DNA of 64,000 nt from Chara braunii (Eukaryota > Streptophyta > Charophyceae > Charales > Characeae): assembly GCA_003427395.1 (NCBI GenBank), contig BFEA01000298.1, forward strand, positions 272,475 through 336,474. The letters run 5' to 3'. Each line of letters starts with the position of its first letter. Position 1 is the first letter of the stretch. Shown here piece after piece: positions 36,350 to 47,641 of the stretch. The position numbers were made by a program, and so were the translations under genes. The notes under the pieces are model-generated. The model searched no databases. It saw nothing but the letters and a program-made list of their open reading frames with translations, and was not told the origin of the DNA.

Positions 36350-37830
36350 TTCAAGGATCAGTCAGTTGATCGACTCAGATTCCTTTTCGCACATGTATGA
36401 ACCCACACTTTGTTTGACCTTGTTTGTTTTGAATGTTCAAAAGAAAAGGTTGAGTAAAACGTGTATAGTCATGCATGTGAAAAATGGCATCTGACGGCAG
36501 TGTGGATTGCTGCGGTTGTTTTTGTATGTGCAGGTAGGTAGAAGGGTGTTCGCAAAGGAGCTAGATCATTGCGATTTGAGGAAAGGAAAAATTATTATCT
36601 TCTTTACTTCTCACCTGCCTACACGTCAAAAATGTTTCCTTGTTTTGAAAAATGACATTATTAATTATGCAATGTAAGCACTGTAAAAACGAATTCGATT
36701 GCATAAAGAAAGCAGATAAGGTCAAACGGACTTGGTCCTTTTCCTGAAGATTGACCCATTCTATCCCTAACGACCTTATCTACCTATACATGTCGAAATG
36801 TTTCTCGTTTTATCACCTCTATCTCTTTTTCGTCGAAGGTACTCTGAACTTACGGAAAAAAAAAAAAAAAAAAAAAAACAGTTAAAACCTGCTTGCGGTG
36901 AACACATTCTCATCTTTCAAGGAAGCATCTGGGGCGGGGGTTCGCTGCTTTAGGAGCCGACTCCGTTATCGACCCAGAGTGGACAGTTCTACGGGGGGGT
37001 ACTTTGCCGATTCGGTGGAGACGGTTCGACTTCTGAGATCCGAGCGTTGTGCTCGGACGAGGAGGAGAAGTACACCAGACCACTTCCTAGAGGGAGGAAC
37101 ATGCAACACGTCAAGCAATGCATCTGATCAAGAATCATTTGAAGAAAACAGTCTGTCATCCAATAAGATTAGAAATATGTGAAGACGGATATGTGGGTCT
37201 ACTCTTAAGTCGGCGGTGGGTTAGAATGAATAACTTTGGCAGTGCATCTCACTAAGTCAAGACTAAAGCAGTGCGACTACATTGTCGGCAGCATCAATAT
37301 ATTTGTCGATAATCAACTTCTTGTTGGTGGTTGTCTGATTGTTTTGTGATGTTCGACCTGAAATGGTCGGATTGTATTTCGATTCTGTGTTATTGGATTT
37401 ACCTAATGATGATTTGGATTCTATCTGTCATTATTTCAGATTGAAAATATTTTCCTATTAACCACGGTCGACTCTTTTTTATATAATTATATGTAAGCGT
37501 TTAACTTTCTTTTGACTGGTGTCTGAAGAGACTAGGATATTGTGGGTTTCACACTTGGTTGACACCGTCCTAGTCAACCGGCGTACGCTTTGTTCCTTAG
37601 GACATCAACGCCCTAAGGAACGGACGACGTCCGTGTTCAATAGGCGTTTTAATCGTTCGTACCTATACTACAGCGAGCGTGCAAACGCCCCCGGCCGACC
37701 CACCTCTGCAATTGCATTAAAAAGCTTTCGTTGGTGGGTCGGTAACTCGGTAGGGATACGCCCCTAAGGGTGGTGACAACCCTTTAGAGAAGCAAGCTTA
37801 TGCCCCGCAGAAACCTGTCCTGTCGTAGGG
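36350..37830 (+). mobile_element. 3' LTR of the gag-only retrotransposon
   Basis: It begins near AAGGATCAGTCAGTTGATCG (homologous to 17425 onward) and follows the 5' LTR collinearly to GTAGGGGACCG at about 37830, where identity stops. The last 200 bases of the 5' LTR (through GATGCGCACGACA) are missing. A perfect GGTTGAC/GTCAACC hairpin lies at 37557-37581. No clear polypurine tract is seen before it. An A-tract of about 20 bases is at 36855. Confidence 0.75.
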
Positions 37831-40122
37831 GACCGCGGTGTCGAAGCGAATACCCTTACAAGGGTATCCGCCCTAGATTTTACACATGATAGAAAATAAG
37901 TTCGAATCGGAATTCTTGAGTAGACCGTGTGAGTCGCGGCAGTCCTCTGACCGAAAGTTTGACCAGAATGTCTAGAAGTAGAGAGTGCGTGGGCGTGCGG
38001 ATTTAAGGAGCGCGCGATCTCTTTCCCTATGGATGATTATAGAATCGGCGCAGTTGCCAGCTGCCTTTTTTTTTTTTAATTAAGATTAATTGATATTTTA
38101 TTTTGATTGGTACGTTTTACTGAGACATGCGCGCGTACGTGGAAGTCGGCCTCGACGACAGTGTGACTTTGTGTGGTGAGCAGAGGGTGCGAGGAAATAA
38201 AACACACGTCAGGTTTCCGCACAGTAGATTCGGGAGCTTGGCGGGCGTAACTTTGGGGTATGGGGGTGTGCGGCACAAGGGTGACAAGGCAATGGCCCCG
38301 AATTCCTTACTTCTTAGGAGGTCAATTTTTTTTATTTTATTTTTTTCTAGTTTTATTCTGGGTCCAAGACTGTGGTGAGACCGACGGGTTTAGTTCAGTG
38401 AGCACGCCATTGAAAAGTAGAAATGCAGACCCGAGTTCGGGCTCCAGCTTGTTCGAGAGGCTGCTGAAAATCTCTGCCTCGCGTCCATCTTGAAAGGCAC
38501 GGGCCGAGGAGTTTAACATGCATACAAGTCGGTGGGTGATTAGCCCACGAGGCGGAGGGAATCCGGGATGCGCGGGCCCTTTGCGGGTATGCCGCCCACC
38601 AGCCGCGAGCCTGCGGTGGAAGTTTTGAGTGTGAGCATGCCGTTGGGACCCGAAAGATGATGAACTCTGCCTTGAGACAGGGGACAGGGAGGTGCTAGTG
38701 GGAGGCCGCTACAGCAATGGCTGGGTGGCGTTGTCCCGCGGCTGTTCTCGTGGGACCCCTTCTCCGCTATGGCCTTCAAAGTTCTCATTTGAATAATTGC
38801 TACTACCACGGAGAACCGCACTAGGCTCGATCCCTAGATCCCAACCTTACCTATGTACAGCAGCTGTGCCGGTCTCGAACTTTGAACGTGCGACCTGTGT
38901 ATTAGTGGTCATAGGTAGGCCTTTGTAGGGTCTGTAGGTAACAGGGATTTGATCTGTAGACCAGTAGGTTAGAGGTCTAGCTGTAGTCCCCTAGGGGTCA
39001 GCAAGCGTTTTAGTAGTGTGATTAGAGCAAACCCACGTTCTAGGCTGAGACGAGTGGTAAGGTCAACCGGTAGGACCCCAGTGCGATTGCACGGAGTCCA
39101 CGGTACGACGACCTACAGACGGTGGAAGAGCCCAGACAGTCCCGGTCTGACCCAGCAAAATACCAAGGGCACAGTGAGCACCAAGGGCAGATGGCAAAGG
39201 GCAGGCCAACGAGTCTCCGAAGTATGAATCAAGGGGCAGCGCCCAGCCATTCTGTAATTCCTGTGGAAGCCTTGCGGGAGCGCTGTCTCATTGTCGGATT
39301 GAAGGAGGCGTGCGACAAACGCTGGGCCGATGAGGCAAGGCAGGGAGGCTACGGGAAGCTAAGAACAGGTGAACAAAGGGTCGGATCTAGGCGCAGGATC
39401 GCGCCGGGTGCATCCAACCAAAGGAGAAACGGAAATGGCACGGTAGTGAGACGAGGCGTAGCACGTGAAAGGGAGTAACGAAGGACTGAGCAAGCGGAGC
39501 ACAGGACGGGAGACTGGAGAACCAGAGGATCGAAGAAAAAAAAAAGGGAGAGGGGGAAGAACCTGGATAGGTTTGCTGCCAGGTTCATGTGGAAATGAAG
39601 TGGGTTATGGCGGAGAGTGGGGGAGTACGAAGTGAGTAGTTCGCCCAATTCTCGATAGAATCAGGCAAACAAAGACTCGGTTCCATAATTTTGGAGTAAG
39701 GCGAGTCCAAATCCAATATTAGTTTCAGTTGAAAGTTAGTAGAAATGGGAGGTTGAAGAAATGTTGGTGCGCGGGGGATGGCGGATCGGAGGAGGGAGAG
39801 GATGAAAGAATGCTTATCTCATCCGTTTCCGGACGAAATCGGGCGAGGGAGGAAGCGAAGTGGGGGTTTTCGAACGCTGCGAGTTAGAATATATAGTCGG
39901 TTTTTGTGATAGGTTAGTAGGTTATGAGTTAGCAGAGAAAGGCATGGCGGAGACAGGTTATGTCGGGGTGGGAGAGAAGATGTAGAGTTCACCCACTCCT
40001 TGATGAAGGTGGGAGAGGGAAGGATCGTTTTGGGGGTTCTTGATAGTTGTGAGTCAGATTATGAGTTTAAGTTTTCAGTGTTAGTAGCCAGGTCTTGAGA
40101 TATGACAGATTGGAACTGCGCG
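37831..40122. other. Unassigned GC-richer stretch
   Basis: A 118-codon frame at 39122-39478 (MEEPRQSRSDPAKYQGHS...) and an overlapping 69-codon frame at 39018-39227 are open but have no motif that I recognise. The first contains AEEALRE/LKEACDKRWADEARQGGYG-like charged helix text and could be a decayed gag. The rest shows short GC-rich inverted repeats (about 38540-38620) and no gene. Confidence 0.3.
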
Positions 40123-40229
<107 letters not shown>

Positions 40230-40987
40230 GAACGAATCTTCCGCCAAAAACACGACTAGATTCATTCGTTTTTTTTTTTCTTTCTTTCTTTTTTTGGGTG
40301 GTCCCCACGCCCTCCGCATTAGCACACTACCCCTGTTTTTCCCCATGCATCGCTACAGATTGAATCAGGCCTTGATGATGGCCTGATACTTTCACCACTA
40401 TAGAAGAGTGTGAGCTGCATTGCGGAGTGGTGAAAACGTGATCAAAAGGAGAATGAACCAGCGGAGAGGGACAGCATAGCAGTAGAGAGAGAGAGAGGTC
40501 ACCTGAAATTGGGAGCGTAGGAGCAACCGAGCTGCGAGCTGTGATACCTTGCCAGGAGGCATGTATCTGCCCGTTTTTCAAGCGGTGGATTCACTTCGGC
40601 TCTGTATATCGCATCGACCAAAGTATTACGAGATCCGTCTACAGGCGGTGGAAAAGGTTTGAGCCGAGAGATCAGGCTCTAACATAAGACTCATTCTCCG
40701 TGTAGCACGTGAAAGTATGACAGTGCATGGGCGGCAAGCAGCATACTGAGTGAGTACGCCTGCCCGTTTCTTAGTGGGAGGACCATTCCTATGTTGAGGA
40801 GGGCTTGAGGCCGGAGATGTACCCCGACTCACTCATCTGAGCTCGTTGAAAGGGGTCAGTGTTGTGACTTAAAGGAGTGGCGGAGTTTATCAAGGTGGTC
40901 GTGATAGTTACGGTGTGTTGTTGTTGCTGCAGACTGTTGCTGCAGGCGGACTGTTAAGGTTGCCGTTGGGGGCGAGGTGCTTTTATG

Positions 40988-41100
40988 GACTGCAGTGGAA
41001 GACTGTGGGCTGCAGTGGAAGACTGTAGACTGCAGCGGAGGATTGTGTGCTACAGGACTACGGACTATGGAACTGTGGACTGCGGACCGCTGTGAACCGT
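40988..41100. repeat. 20-bp tandem repeat
   Basis: CTGCAGTGGAAGACTGTGGG recurs at about 40990, 41010 and 41030 with changes. It decays into GGACTRCGGACTRYGGA words through 41100 and again near 41460-41490. Confidence 0.85.
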
Positions 41101-42426
41101 TGTCGTTGCTGCTGGTTTATATCACTATGAACTGCTGGTGCTGCGGGATGTGGACAGGCTATTTGTTGCGGATGACATATGAATTTTGGCTGACTGCTGC
41201 GAGCCTGGTGTGTTAAGTTGTTACACACTGCGGGCCTGTTGCGGCATGATTTTATACCACTGGTCAGTGCAGCGTCCAGAGATTGCACCTGTTGTTGGTG
41301 GCTACTGCTATCTATGGTCGCTGCATATTGCTGCGGACTGCTGCTGGCCGACTGCGGCTAGCAAATGATATTGTTATTGGCTACTATTGGCTGCTGCTGA
41401 TCAGCATCGCTGTGTATAGTCGCTGCTATTGTTGGCCAGGCATGGACTGCAGCTGCTTACCGGACTACGGACTACGGACTGCGGATCTATAACGCTGTGC
41501 CCCGGTGGTAGTGTTGGTTGTGCATGGACTGCTCGCTGTTGGTTTTGTCCGCATAAGAAACGGTAGACAGCGCTCTTTCGAAGAGAGGTTGTTGGAAGGC
41601 AAGACTGTTACGGGTTGTGCGCGGACTGTCGCTATTGACCTTGCGCAAGCTGCGGCCCTTGGTGGTTCCCAGGGCGTGGCCAACTAGTGGAGGCCGCTGT
41701 TGTTGATCGCTGCATACTATTGCATACCGCAGCGGTTATCACTGACTGTTGCAGTCTATGGTGCCTCGACGGGTGAACTTGGGGGGGGGGGGGTTGATTG
41801 AGCCTTAGAAGGAGGGGTTATTGCTGCGGATTGAGGAAGTCGTCAGACATGTGGCCTCGGCGGCTGATTCGGAGTTTGACCAAGCTGTTACTTTCTGGCT
41901 GCCATTGCGGGGCCCTCAGGAGTATCAAGATTACGAGGCCCTCTCCAGTGAGCTTGAGAACACCCCTCTTGTATCTGAGAGTCTCAAACCATCTTCCTCT
42001 ATCCTTCTTACTCTAAGTCTGGTCTTGTTCTGAGGGGAAGGCGGCAGGCGGGATTGCAACCCGTAGGACCGCATCAAGACTCTGTGGGGAGTCCGCCCAC
42101 CGATTGCAGGAGCTCTGTCAGAGCCTAGGCGAGGCTCTGGAGGTAGGGAATTGACAGGTAACCTTTGCGTTTTCCCTCTATACACCTGAGATATAACCCC
42201 TATCTGTACTACCTGATGCATCTCTGACCGAATATATGGTGTAAAGCCCTATCTTATTTTTGGTTTGACTTCAGGAGATTGAACCAGACTAAGTAAAGGA
42301 ATATCTGTTGAATCTCAGTTTCAGCTTTGTTTGTTTGAATGAACTCAGAATGTTAAAAGAAACTGCATCTGGGGGAAAGGCAGGATGGGGTTTTGTTTTG
42401 CTTGATGGTTGATTGGGTCGTTAAGG
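41101..42426. other. Unassigned stretch upstream of the hairpin array
   Basis: CTGCTG/ACTGC-rich text to about 41760, a run of G near 41783, then a short frame (41821-42033: EEVVRHVASAADSEFDQAVT...) of no recognised family. It may belong to the same LTR-like unit as the hairpins that follow. Confidence 0.3.
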
Positions 42427-43051
42427 CTGAGGAGTCCCCATAAGTTTGGGGAACCCCAGCGCTTTGTTTTATTTTGGTTTGCATGGAGAAGTCAGACCCT
42501 TCTATAAGTTTAGAGGGTCTGATTACTCTGGAGGCTGGGATGTCCCCATAAGTTTGGGGAGACCCAGTGATGTGGTTTGCATAGAGGGTCAGGTTGTTCT
42601 GTAAGTTCAGGTGGCCTGACTGCTCTGACCTGTAAGGGGGTTTTGATTGTGCTTGAATTTCAGGGACTCAGGGCGCTCAATAAGTTTTGGTGCCTTGGGT
42701 TGCCTTGTTTTCATTGGGATTTTGCTGTTTCTTTGGTTTCTGAACGAGGAGGCCGAGTTGTTCTGTAAGTTCAGGTGGCTCAGTCTCTTCCTGCTCTTTA
42801 TTCTGAAGAATTAATCTTGGCAAAGAGGCAGACCCTTCTGTAAGTTCAGGGGGTTTGACTCGATGCCACACACATAATGGCTCAGATAGAAACGAACCTG
42901 GCAGAGAGTTAAGACCCTTCTGTAAGTTCAGGGAGTCTGGCTCAAAGCCTCGCACATGATGGAACCCAATGGTTATAACTTGGCTATACTTTATTACTAC
43001 TTTATCTAAGAACGAGTTAATCAGACTGTTTTATAAGTTTAGGTGGTCTGA
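42427..43051. repeat. Hairpin array A: nine stems around a TAAGTT loop
   Basis: Nine hairpins share the loop hexamer TAAGTT but have different stems: 42427-42459 (TCCCCA/TGGGGA), 42492-42522 (TCAGACCC/GGGTCTGA), 42535-42567 (CTGGG/CCCAG and TCCCCA/TGGGGA), 42588-42620 (GTCAGG/CCTGAC), 42667-42699 (CTCAGGGC/GCCTTGGG, two G-T pairs), 42749-42787 (GAGGCCGAG/CTCAGTCTC, one mismatch), 42829-42857 (CAGACCC/GGGTTTG), 42912-42937 (AGAC/GTCT), and 43021-43051 (TCAGAC/GTCTGA). Both arms change together between copies, which points to selection on structure or copying with gene conversion of arms. No protein frame explains this. Confidence 0.85.
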
Positions 43052-43144
43052 CTATAGCCGTATCACAACTTGAAGAAAGTACAACTAAGAATAGAATTGA
43101 TGGTAAACTGGGGCAGGCTGAACTTAAGTTAGTTCAGTCATATG

Positions 43145-43609
43145 NNNNNNNNNNNNNNNNNNNNNNNNNNNNNNNNNNNNNNNNNNNNNNNNNNNNNNNN
43201 NNNNNNNNNNNNNNNNNNNNNNNNNNNNNNNNNNNNNNNNNNNNNNNNNNNNNNNNNNNNNNNNNNNNNNNNNNNNNNNNNNNNNNNNNNNNNNNNNNNN
43301 NNNNNNNNNNNNNNNNNNNNNNNNNNNNNNNNNNNNNNNNNNNNNNNNNNNNNNNNNNNNNNNNNNNNNNNNNNNNNNNNNNNNNNNNNNNNNNNNNNNN
43401 NNNNNNNNNNNNNNNNNNNNNNNNNNNNNNNNNNNNNNNNNNNNNNNNNNNNNNNNNNNNNNNNNNNNNNNNNNNNNNNNNNNNNNNNNNNNNNNNNNNN
43501 NNNNNNNNNNNNNNNNNNNNNNNNNNNNNNNNNNNNNNNNNNNNNNNNNNNNNNNNNNNNNNNNNNNNNNNNNNNNNNNNNNNNNNNNNNNNNNNNNNNN
43601 NNNNNNNNN
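43145..43609. other. Assembly gap 2 (465 N)
   Basis: Undetermined bases lie between hairpin arrays A and B. More repeat units may be hidden here. Confidence 1.
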
Positions 43610-43835
43610 GGATGGTGAGAGTACTTACCTTTGTGGTTTGGCCTGCATGTGACTGAGTGAGGCTACTACTTAGTCTGAGTTTCAGTTTGATAGGTAGTTG
43701 TTTTAGTCGCTCGCCACGTGCTAAAGCCATAGGAGTTAATTTCAATTCCTGCATTTTCTGAGCTAAGTTTTTTTACTTAGGTCAATTCTCGCATTTTATG
43801 GGATCTTTTGTTATACTTGGCCTTGTATAAATCTT

Positions 43836-44349
43836 GGCAGGCTACTTTCTCTACGTGAAGCGCTGCCGAAATTTCTACAAATCCAAAGAGTTAGTAAAAT
43901 TTTGACTTGTCCAAACTTGACTTGTCTTTCTGACTTAGTAAAAATATGGGAAGCCTCCTTTTCTGAAGGGAGTGCTGCCCAAATTTTTGCTAATTCAGGT
44001 AGTTAGTCGAAAGTTTGGTTTGTCAAAGTTTGACTTGTCCTTTCATTATATCTGGCTTAGTAAAAATCTGGAAAGCCTCCTTTTCTAAAAGGAGTGCTAC
44101 CCAAATTTTTGCTAATTCGGGGAGTTAGTCAAATTTATGACTTCTTAAAAGTTTAACTTGTCTAGATTTCATATATGGCTTAGTAAAATTTTGGGAAGCC
44201 TCTTTTTCTAAAGGGAGTGCTGCCCAAAATTTTGCTAATTCAGGGAGTTAGACAAAATTTGGACTTTGGAGAGTCAAGGGTTATTTCTGATTTCATATTT
44301 AGGCTTATATAAATTCTGAGAGGGCACTTTTCCTACGGGAAGCGCTGAC
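43836..44349. repeat. Hairpin array B: five 112-124-bp units
   Basis: Each unit opens with a hairpin: 43836-43867 (GGCAG/CTGCC), 43948-43980 (GGG-A-AGC-CTCCTT paired with AAGGGAG-T-GCT-G-CCC), 44069-44103 (CTCCTTTT/AAAAGGAG inside AGC/GCT), 44193-44225 and a weak one at about 44315-44349. The rest of the unit reads AAATTTTTGCTAATTCRGG then GAGTTAGTCAAA, a TGACTTGTC block and TGGCTTAGTAAAA. Unit starts are 112, 122, 123 and about 124 bases apart. Confidence 0.85.
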
Positions 44350-44385
44350 GAAATTTCCCTGTTTTCAGAGGAGTTAGATTATTTT

Positions 44386-44407
44386 CGACAGGTGGCGCTA
44401 GAGAGTG
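44386..44407 (+). other. LTR end and primer-site-like junction
   Basis: CGACA (44386-44390), GG, then TGGCGCTAGAGAG repeats the layout at 35182-35195, where an LTR ends in CGACA-GG-TGGCGCC. If homologous, hairpin arrays A and B sit in the LTR of a second retrotransposon and internal sequence begins at 44391. The primer site would pair with a different tRNA. No gag is seen in the next 700 bases. Confidence 0.45.
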
Positions 44408-45131
44408 TTATATGAAGGTGTGCTATGGAGGTTTATCCCCCATATGCAGATGATTTTAGTCTGGGCATTGGACCTATCTTGTGTTACAGGTCCTTTGGGT
44501 TATCTGATTCAATGTCAGGACTAGATTCAGCTTGATCCCTTGAGGATCATTATCTGTTATCACTGATAACAGGTCGGTTGCCGATTCGTCGGTTTACGAC
44601 TCAATTTCAACTCACCTTCCTCACTCGACCTAAAAGGCTTTAGCCCTGGTGATTTTATTGTTTCATTAAGGTTTCACCCGGACTTTTATTGAATGGTCAT
44701 TTAACAAAGGTACTGAGTATTTAATTAAGATGTGGTTGGACAGGAGGTTGGGGCTTGCATGGCTAAAGCGAGGGGTATGAGTGTTGAAGATGGTTGGGGT
44801 TGACTCCGTGTAGTGTGTGGGCTGTTGATTGACTCGTTGATGTGATTCGCAGGTATGTGCTATGAATTTGATTCTGGATGTGGTTGCCTGCGATCACATA
44901 TATACGTATGGCTGTGAGGGCCCCAATGAGACTGTGAGAAGTGATCGTCACATACTTTTCCCTGTTATATATGCATATATATGAGTATACTTGGGATGAA
45001 TATTTGCACTGGCTAAAGGGTCCCCGTACTAAAAGTCTGCTCAGGAGTTAAGACTAAAAAAGGCCTAGGGAAGGCCCTTCCTTTTATTTGGTTTTACTTC
45101 TTAAGGATTTTTCTCGGTCGGACGTTGCTCC
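44408..45131. other. Non-coding stretch after the LTR-like junction
   Basis: No supported gene. A small TTATCTGTTATCACTGATAACA inverted repeat (TTATC.../GATAA, about 44549) is the only visible structure. Confidence 0.4.
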
Positions 45132-46100
45132 TGGGCCTGGATTCGAGTTCCTTGTCCAGGACATCCCAAGCCCTAGGCTCTGCAGGGAAGGGGTTTTCCC
45201 TCGCGCAGAGCCTATTTGCCTTCCCTACTGAGACGCTCAGACCAAAGGCCGGAGGTCTCGTGGCGGCTGCACGGCTATTCCTTCATCCGTGCTATGTCGT
45301 GAAGGATCAAACCCACACGACACTTCGAGCCTGACACTTGAGTGTCATAAGCGGTGCTCGGATCCACGAGGGACCGCTTGATTATGGACACTACATAGTA
45401 CGCCATCGTTGCCACTGCATGCGTACGCCTGCATCGCGGGTTGGTATGAGATAGGTCCTCGGATGCGCGACTTTATATTAAATCCCACGCACGACGTCTT
45501 ACTGCCCTAGTGTGTAAAAAGTTATGGGATTACAAAGGGACCAACGCATATGGGCGAATGTTTGAGATTGCTATAAGCCGCCAACGCCACGCGAAAAAGG
45601 GAGGGTATCCCAGGGCTATGATTTTGTTTACTAGGCAGGGAACCTTCGGCCTATTCCTTATCTTTTGTTCTTTGGAGTTTTTATAGTTGGACGTTATAGT
45701 CCGTGGCAGCCGTCAAAGTCAAACCCTTTGATATTTGACTGCCACGACAGCTTAAAGTTGTCTACTCAACCCCTCTGCACAGGGTGCAGTAGAGGGTGTG
45801 GTCTTCAACCGCGCATGGCGGTTGTCCAGCGTCGAGAAATTAACCCTCAAGGAGCGTGTCAGCCGACACTTGAGTGTCGAACGCGACCCTCGCGATTAAC
45901 GGGGACCGCGTGAGTATGGGTACCTCATAGTACGCCTTCATTGCGACTGATTGCGCACGTTTGTATTGCAAATCGATATACGATAGCCCTGCGTCCGTGC
46001 GGTTTTATATTAAGTCTCATGCGCAACGCCTATCCGAACTCCGCATTGGAAAATTATGGGACGGCTACCGAGGGGCTAGGAGCGTTGTCGCGTTGTTTAT
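45132..46100. repeat. Hairpin-rich dimer
   Basis: Two units about 540 bases apart share CACTTGAGTGTC (about 45335 and 45870), GGACCGC.TGA.TATGG, CATAGTACGCC, TTTATATTAA and GGAAAATTATGGGA-like text, with heavy divergence otherwise. Strong hairpins occur in both. In unit 1: CCTGGA/TCCAGG (45137-45160) and AGGCTCTGC/GCAGAGCCT with AGGGAA/TTTCCCT inside (45175-45213). In unit 2: GTGGCAG/CTGCCAC with two TCAAA/TTTGA pairs inside (45703-45745), CCTCT-GCAC/GTGC-AGAGG (45772-45795) and AACCGC/GCGGTT (about 45807-45824). Confidence 0.7.
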
Positions 46101-46169
46101 GTTGTGTTGTTTCGTACGTGTGTGTGTGGGTTTTATTTCTGTGTTCGTAAAGTGGTGTGCGCGTGGTGT

Positions 46170-46810
46170 GTAGGATGCGTCCTAATCGACCGACGACGAG
46201 CCGCGCTTGGGACTTCAGTCCCCCATGATGCCGGTTTGCGTGCGGGTCCGATAGAGGTGTATTACCGCGCGTACCCTCTATGCTACAGCGAACGAGAAAC
46301 GCCCTCGGTTGGTCCACCTCTGCGATTGCAACTGATTAACTTTCGTACTGTGGACTGGTAGCTCGGCGGGGATACTTCCACCGAAGGGAGGTGACAGCTC
46401 CCGTAAGGTGTAGGTAAGTCGTGCCTCTCGTAGGCCCTATCCTGTCGTAGGAGCTCGCGAGAGGTATGGTTGGCGCACTCGGCCGGAGAGGCTTAAGGAA
46501 GTTCCACATGTGTGATTTGCGACGAAGGATTTAAAACAACTCCTGCGTGACGCGGCCGGGAGGATCCCGCTCTACCCTGGTGCCGTGCCGGACCGATGCG
46601 CTCGACAACGAAATGTACAGTTGGTGCACCCGGCTAGAGCAGTGAAGGGACGATGTGACCTCGACCGTCTCGGCGGTCTGCGGGATTATCTATGCGTCGT
46701 CCCCAAGTTGTCTCTCTATGGTTAAGTTTTGTTTAAACTCCTGCGTGACATGGTCGGGAGGGTTCCCGCCTCTTTCGCGAGAAAAGGCGGGGGCCGATGC
46801 GCTCGACAAC
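46170..46810 (+). mobile_element. LTR-end fragment with internal duplication
   Basis: Text homologous to the right half of the LTR at 34700-35186: CCTAATCGACCGACG, CTACAGCGAACGAGAAACGCC, TGGTAGCTCGGCGGGGATAC, TCCTGTCGTAGG, GGCTAGAGCAGTGAAGGGAC, GTCTCGGCGGTCTGCGGGATT, and GGGGCCGATGCGCTCGACA. The last 200 bases are tandemly duplicated: CTCCTGCGTGACRYGG...GATGCGCTCGACAACG occurs at about 46540-46612 and 46738-46810. No TGGCGCC follows, so this is a solo or broken LTR. Confidence 0.7.
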
Positions 46811-47408
46811 GTTAATTGCACAACCCAAATTATCTTGCGACTACAGAGAGGGGGTGATACAAGAGGATGTAAGACGATGGTGGTGATGAACTCAGAGATA
46901 ACCGCATGAGTGAATGAGGGCATATCGTTTTTTCTTCTTTAAAACAAAAAGGGCAACAACCTTGAAACAAAGCGAATGCCGAAGAAACGAACAAACAAAT
47001 ATCACCAAGCAACCAAGTAATCGTCCTCGTCATATTCTAAATATACATCTTCTCTACCATGATGAGGGATGGAGGACTAGGACTCGGAAGGATATAGCAA
47101 AGAGGAGGATGTGAGCTAGTGTGATAATCATCAATGTGTGCAAATTGACTTCTTAAAAAATATGAAATCATATAAGTTATGATTTGTTATTCCTTTATTG
47201 AGTTAGGGAGGATGCGTATATAACTTTTTCTACGTTAATTCGAAGATTTAGAATGATTTTTTTTTATAAATACCCTATCTAATTGGATGGGTTATGCAAT
47301 TTATTATCTTCAAGTTGTTGTGTACTACATAACAGTCCTCACGTGAATGACTCCCACCCAGGGGAATGATACCATATTTCGACCAACATATCATTCCCTT
47401 GTTGATTG
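46811..47408. other. Non-coding stretch
   Basis: A short CGTTTTTTCTTCTTTAAAAC block (46924) is shared with 33378. No gene is supported. Confidence 0.4.
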
Positions 47409-47416
47409 CAAAACAA

Positions 47417-47641
47417 CCAGGCTACGGTCAGACAAAAAAAAATAATAATAATAAATAACTTTGGTAAAGAATTTCAATGTGTGACCTTGAGGGAAAAGTT
47501 GTTTAGTTTTTTTTTTTGCATGACTCCTTTCTTCTTCAGATTTTTTTGGATTTTTTTTTTGGGGGGGGACCTTTTTTGGTCCTTGCACGGTCGGCTGTCC
47601 GGGCAAACGAGGTGATCCAGATAGTCCGGCTAGTAGCCTAG
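47417..47641. mobile_element. 225-bp hAT-like MITE
   Basis: The element begins CCAGGCTACGGTCAGAC and ends GTCCGGCTAGTAGCCTAG, whose reverse complement is CTAGGCTACTAGCCGGAC. Direct copies of CAAAACAA flank it (47409-47416 and 47642-47649). The termini and 8-bp duplication match those of the element at 2933-3475. The interior is an (A)n/AAT-rich segment and a T/G-rich segment with no coding capacity. Confidence 0.85.

Noticed and set aside
38860-38900. tRNA-like B box on the minus strand (GTTCGAGACC)
   Set aside because: No A box at a suitable distance, no acceptor stem and no cloverleaf.
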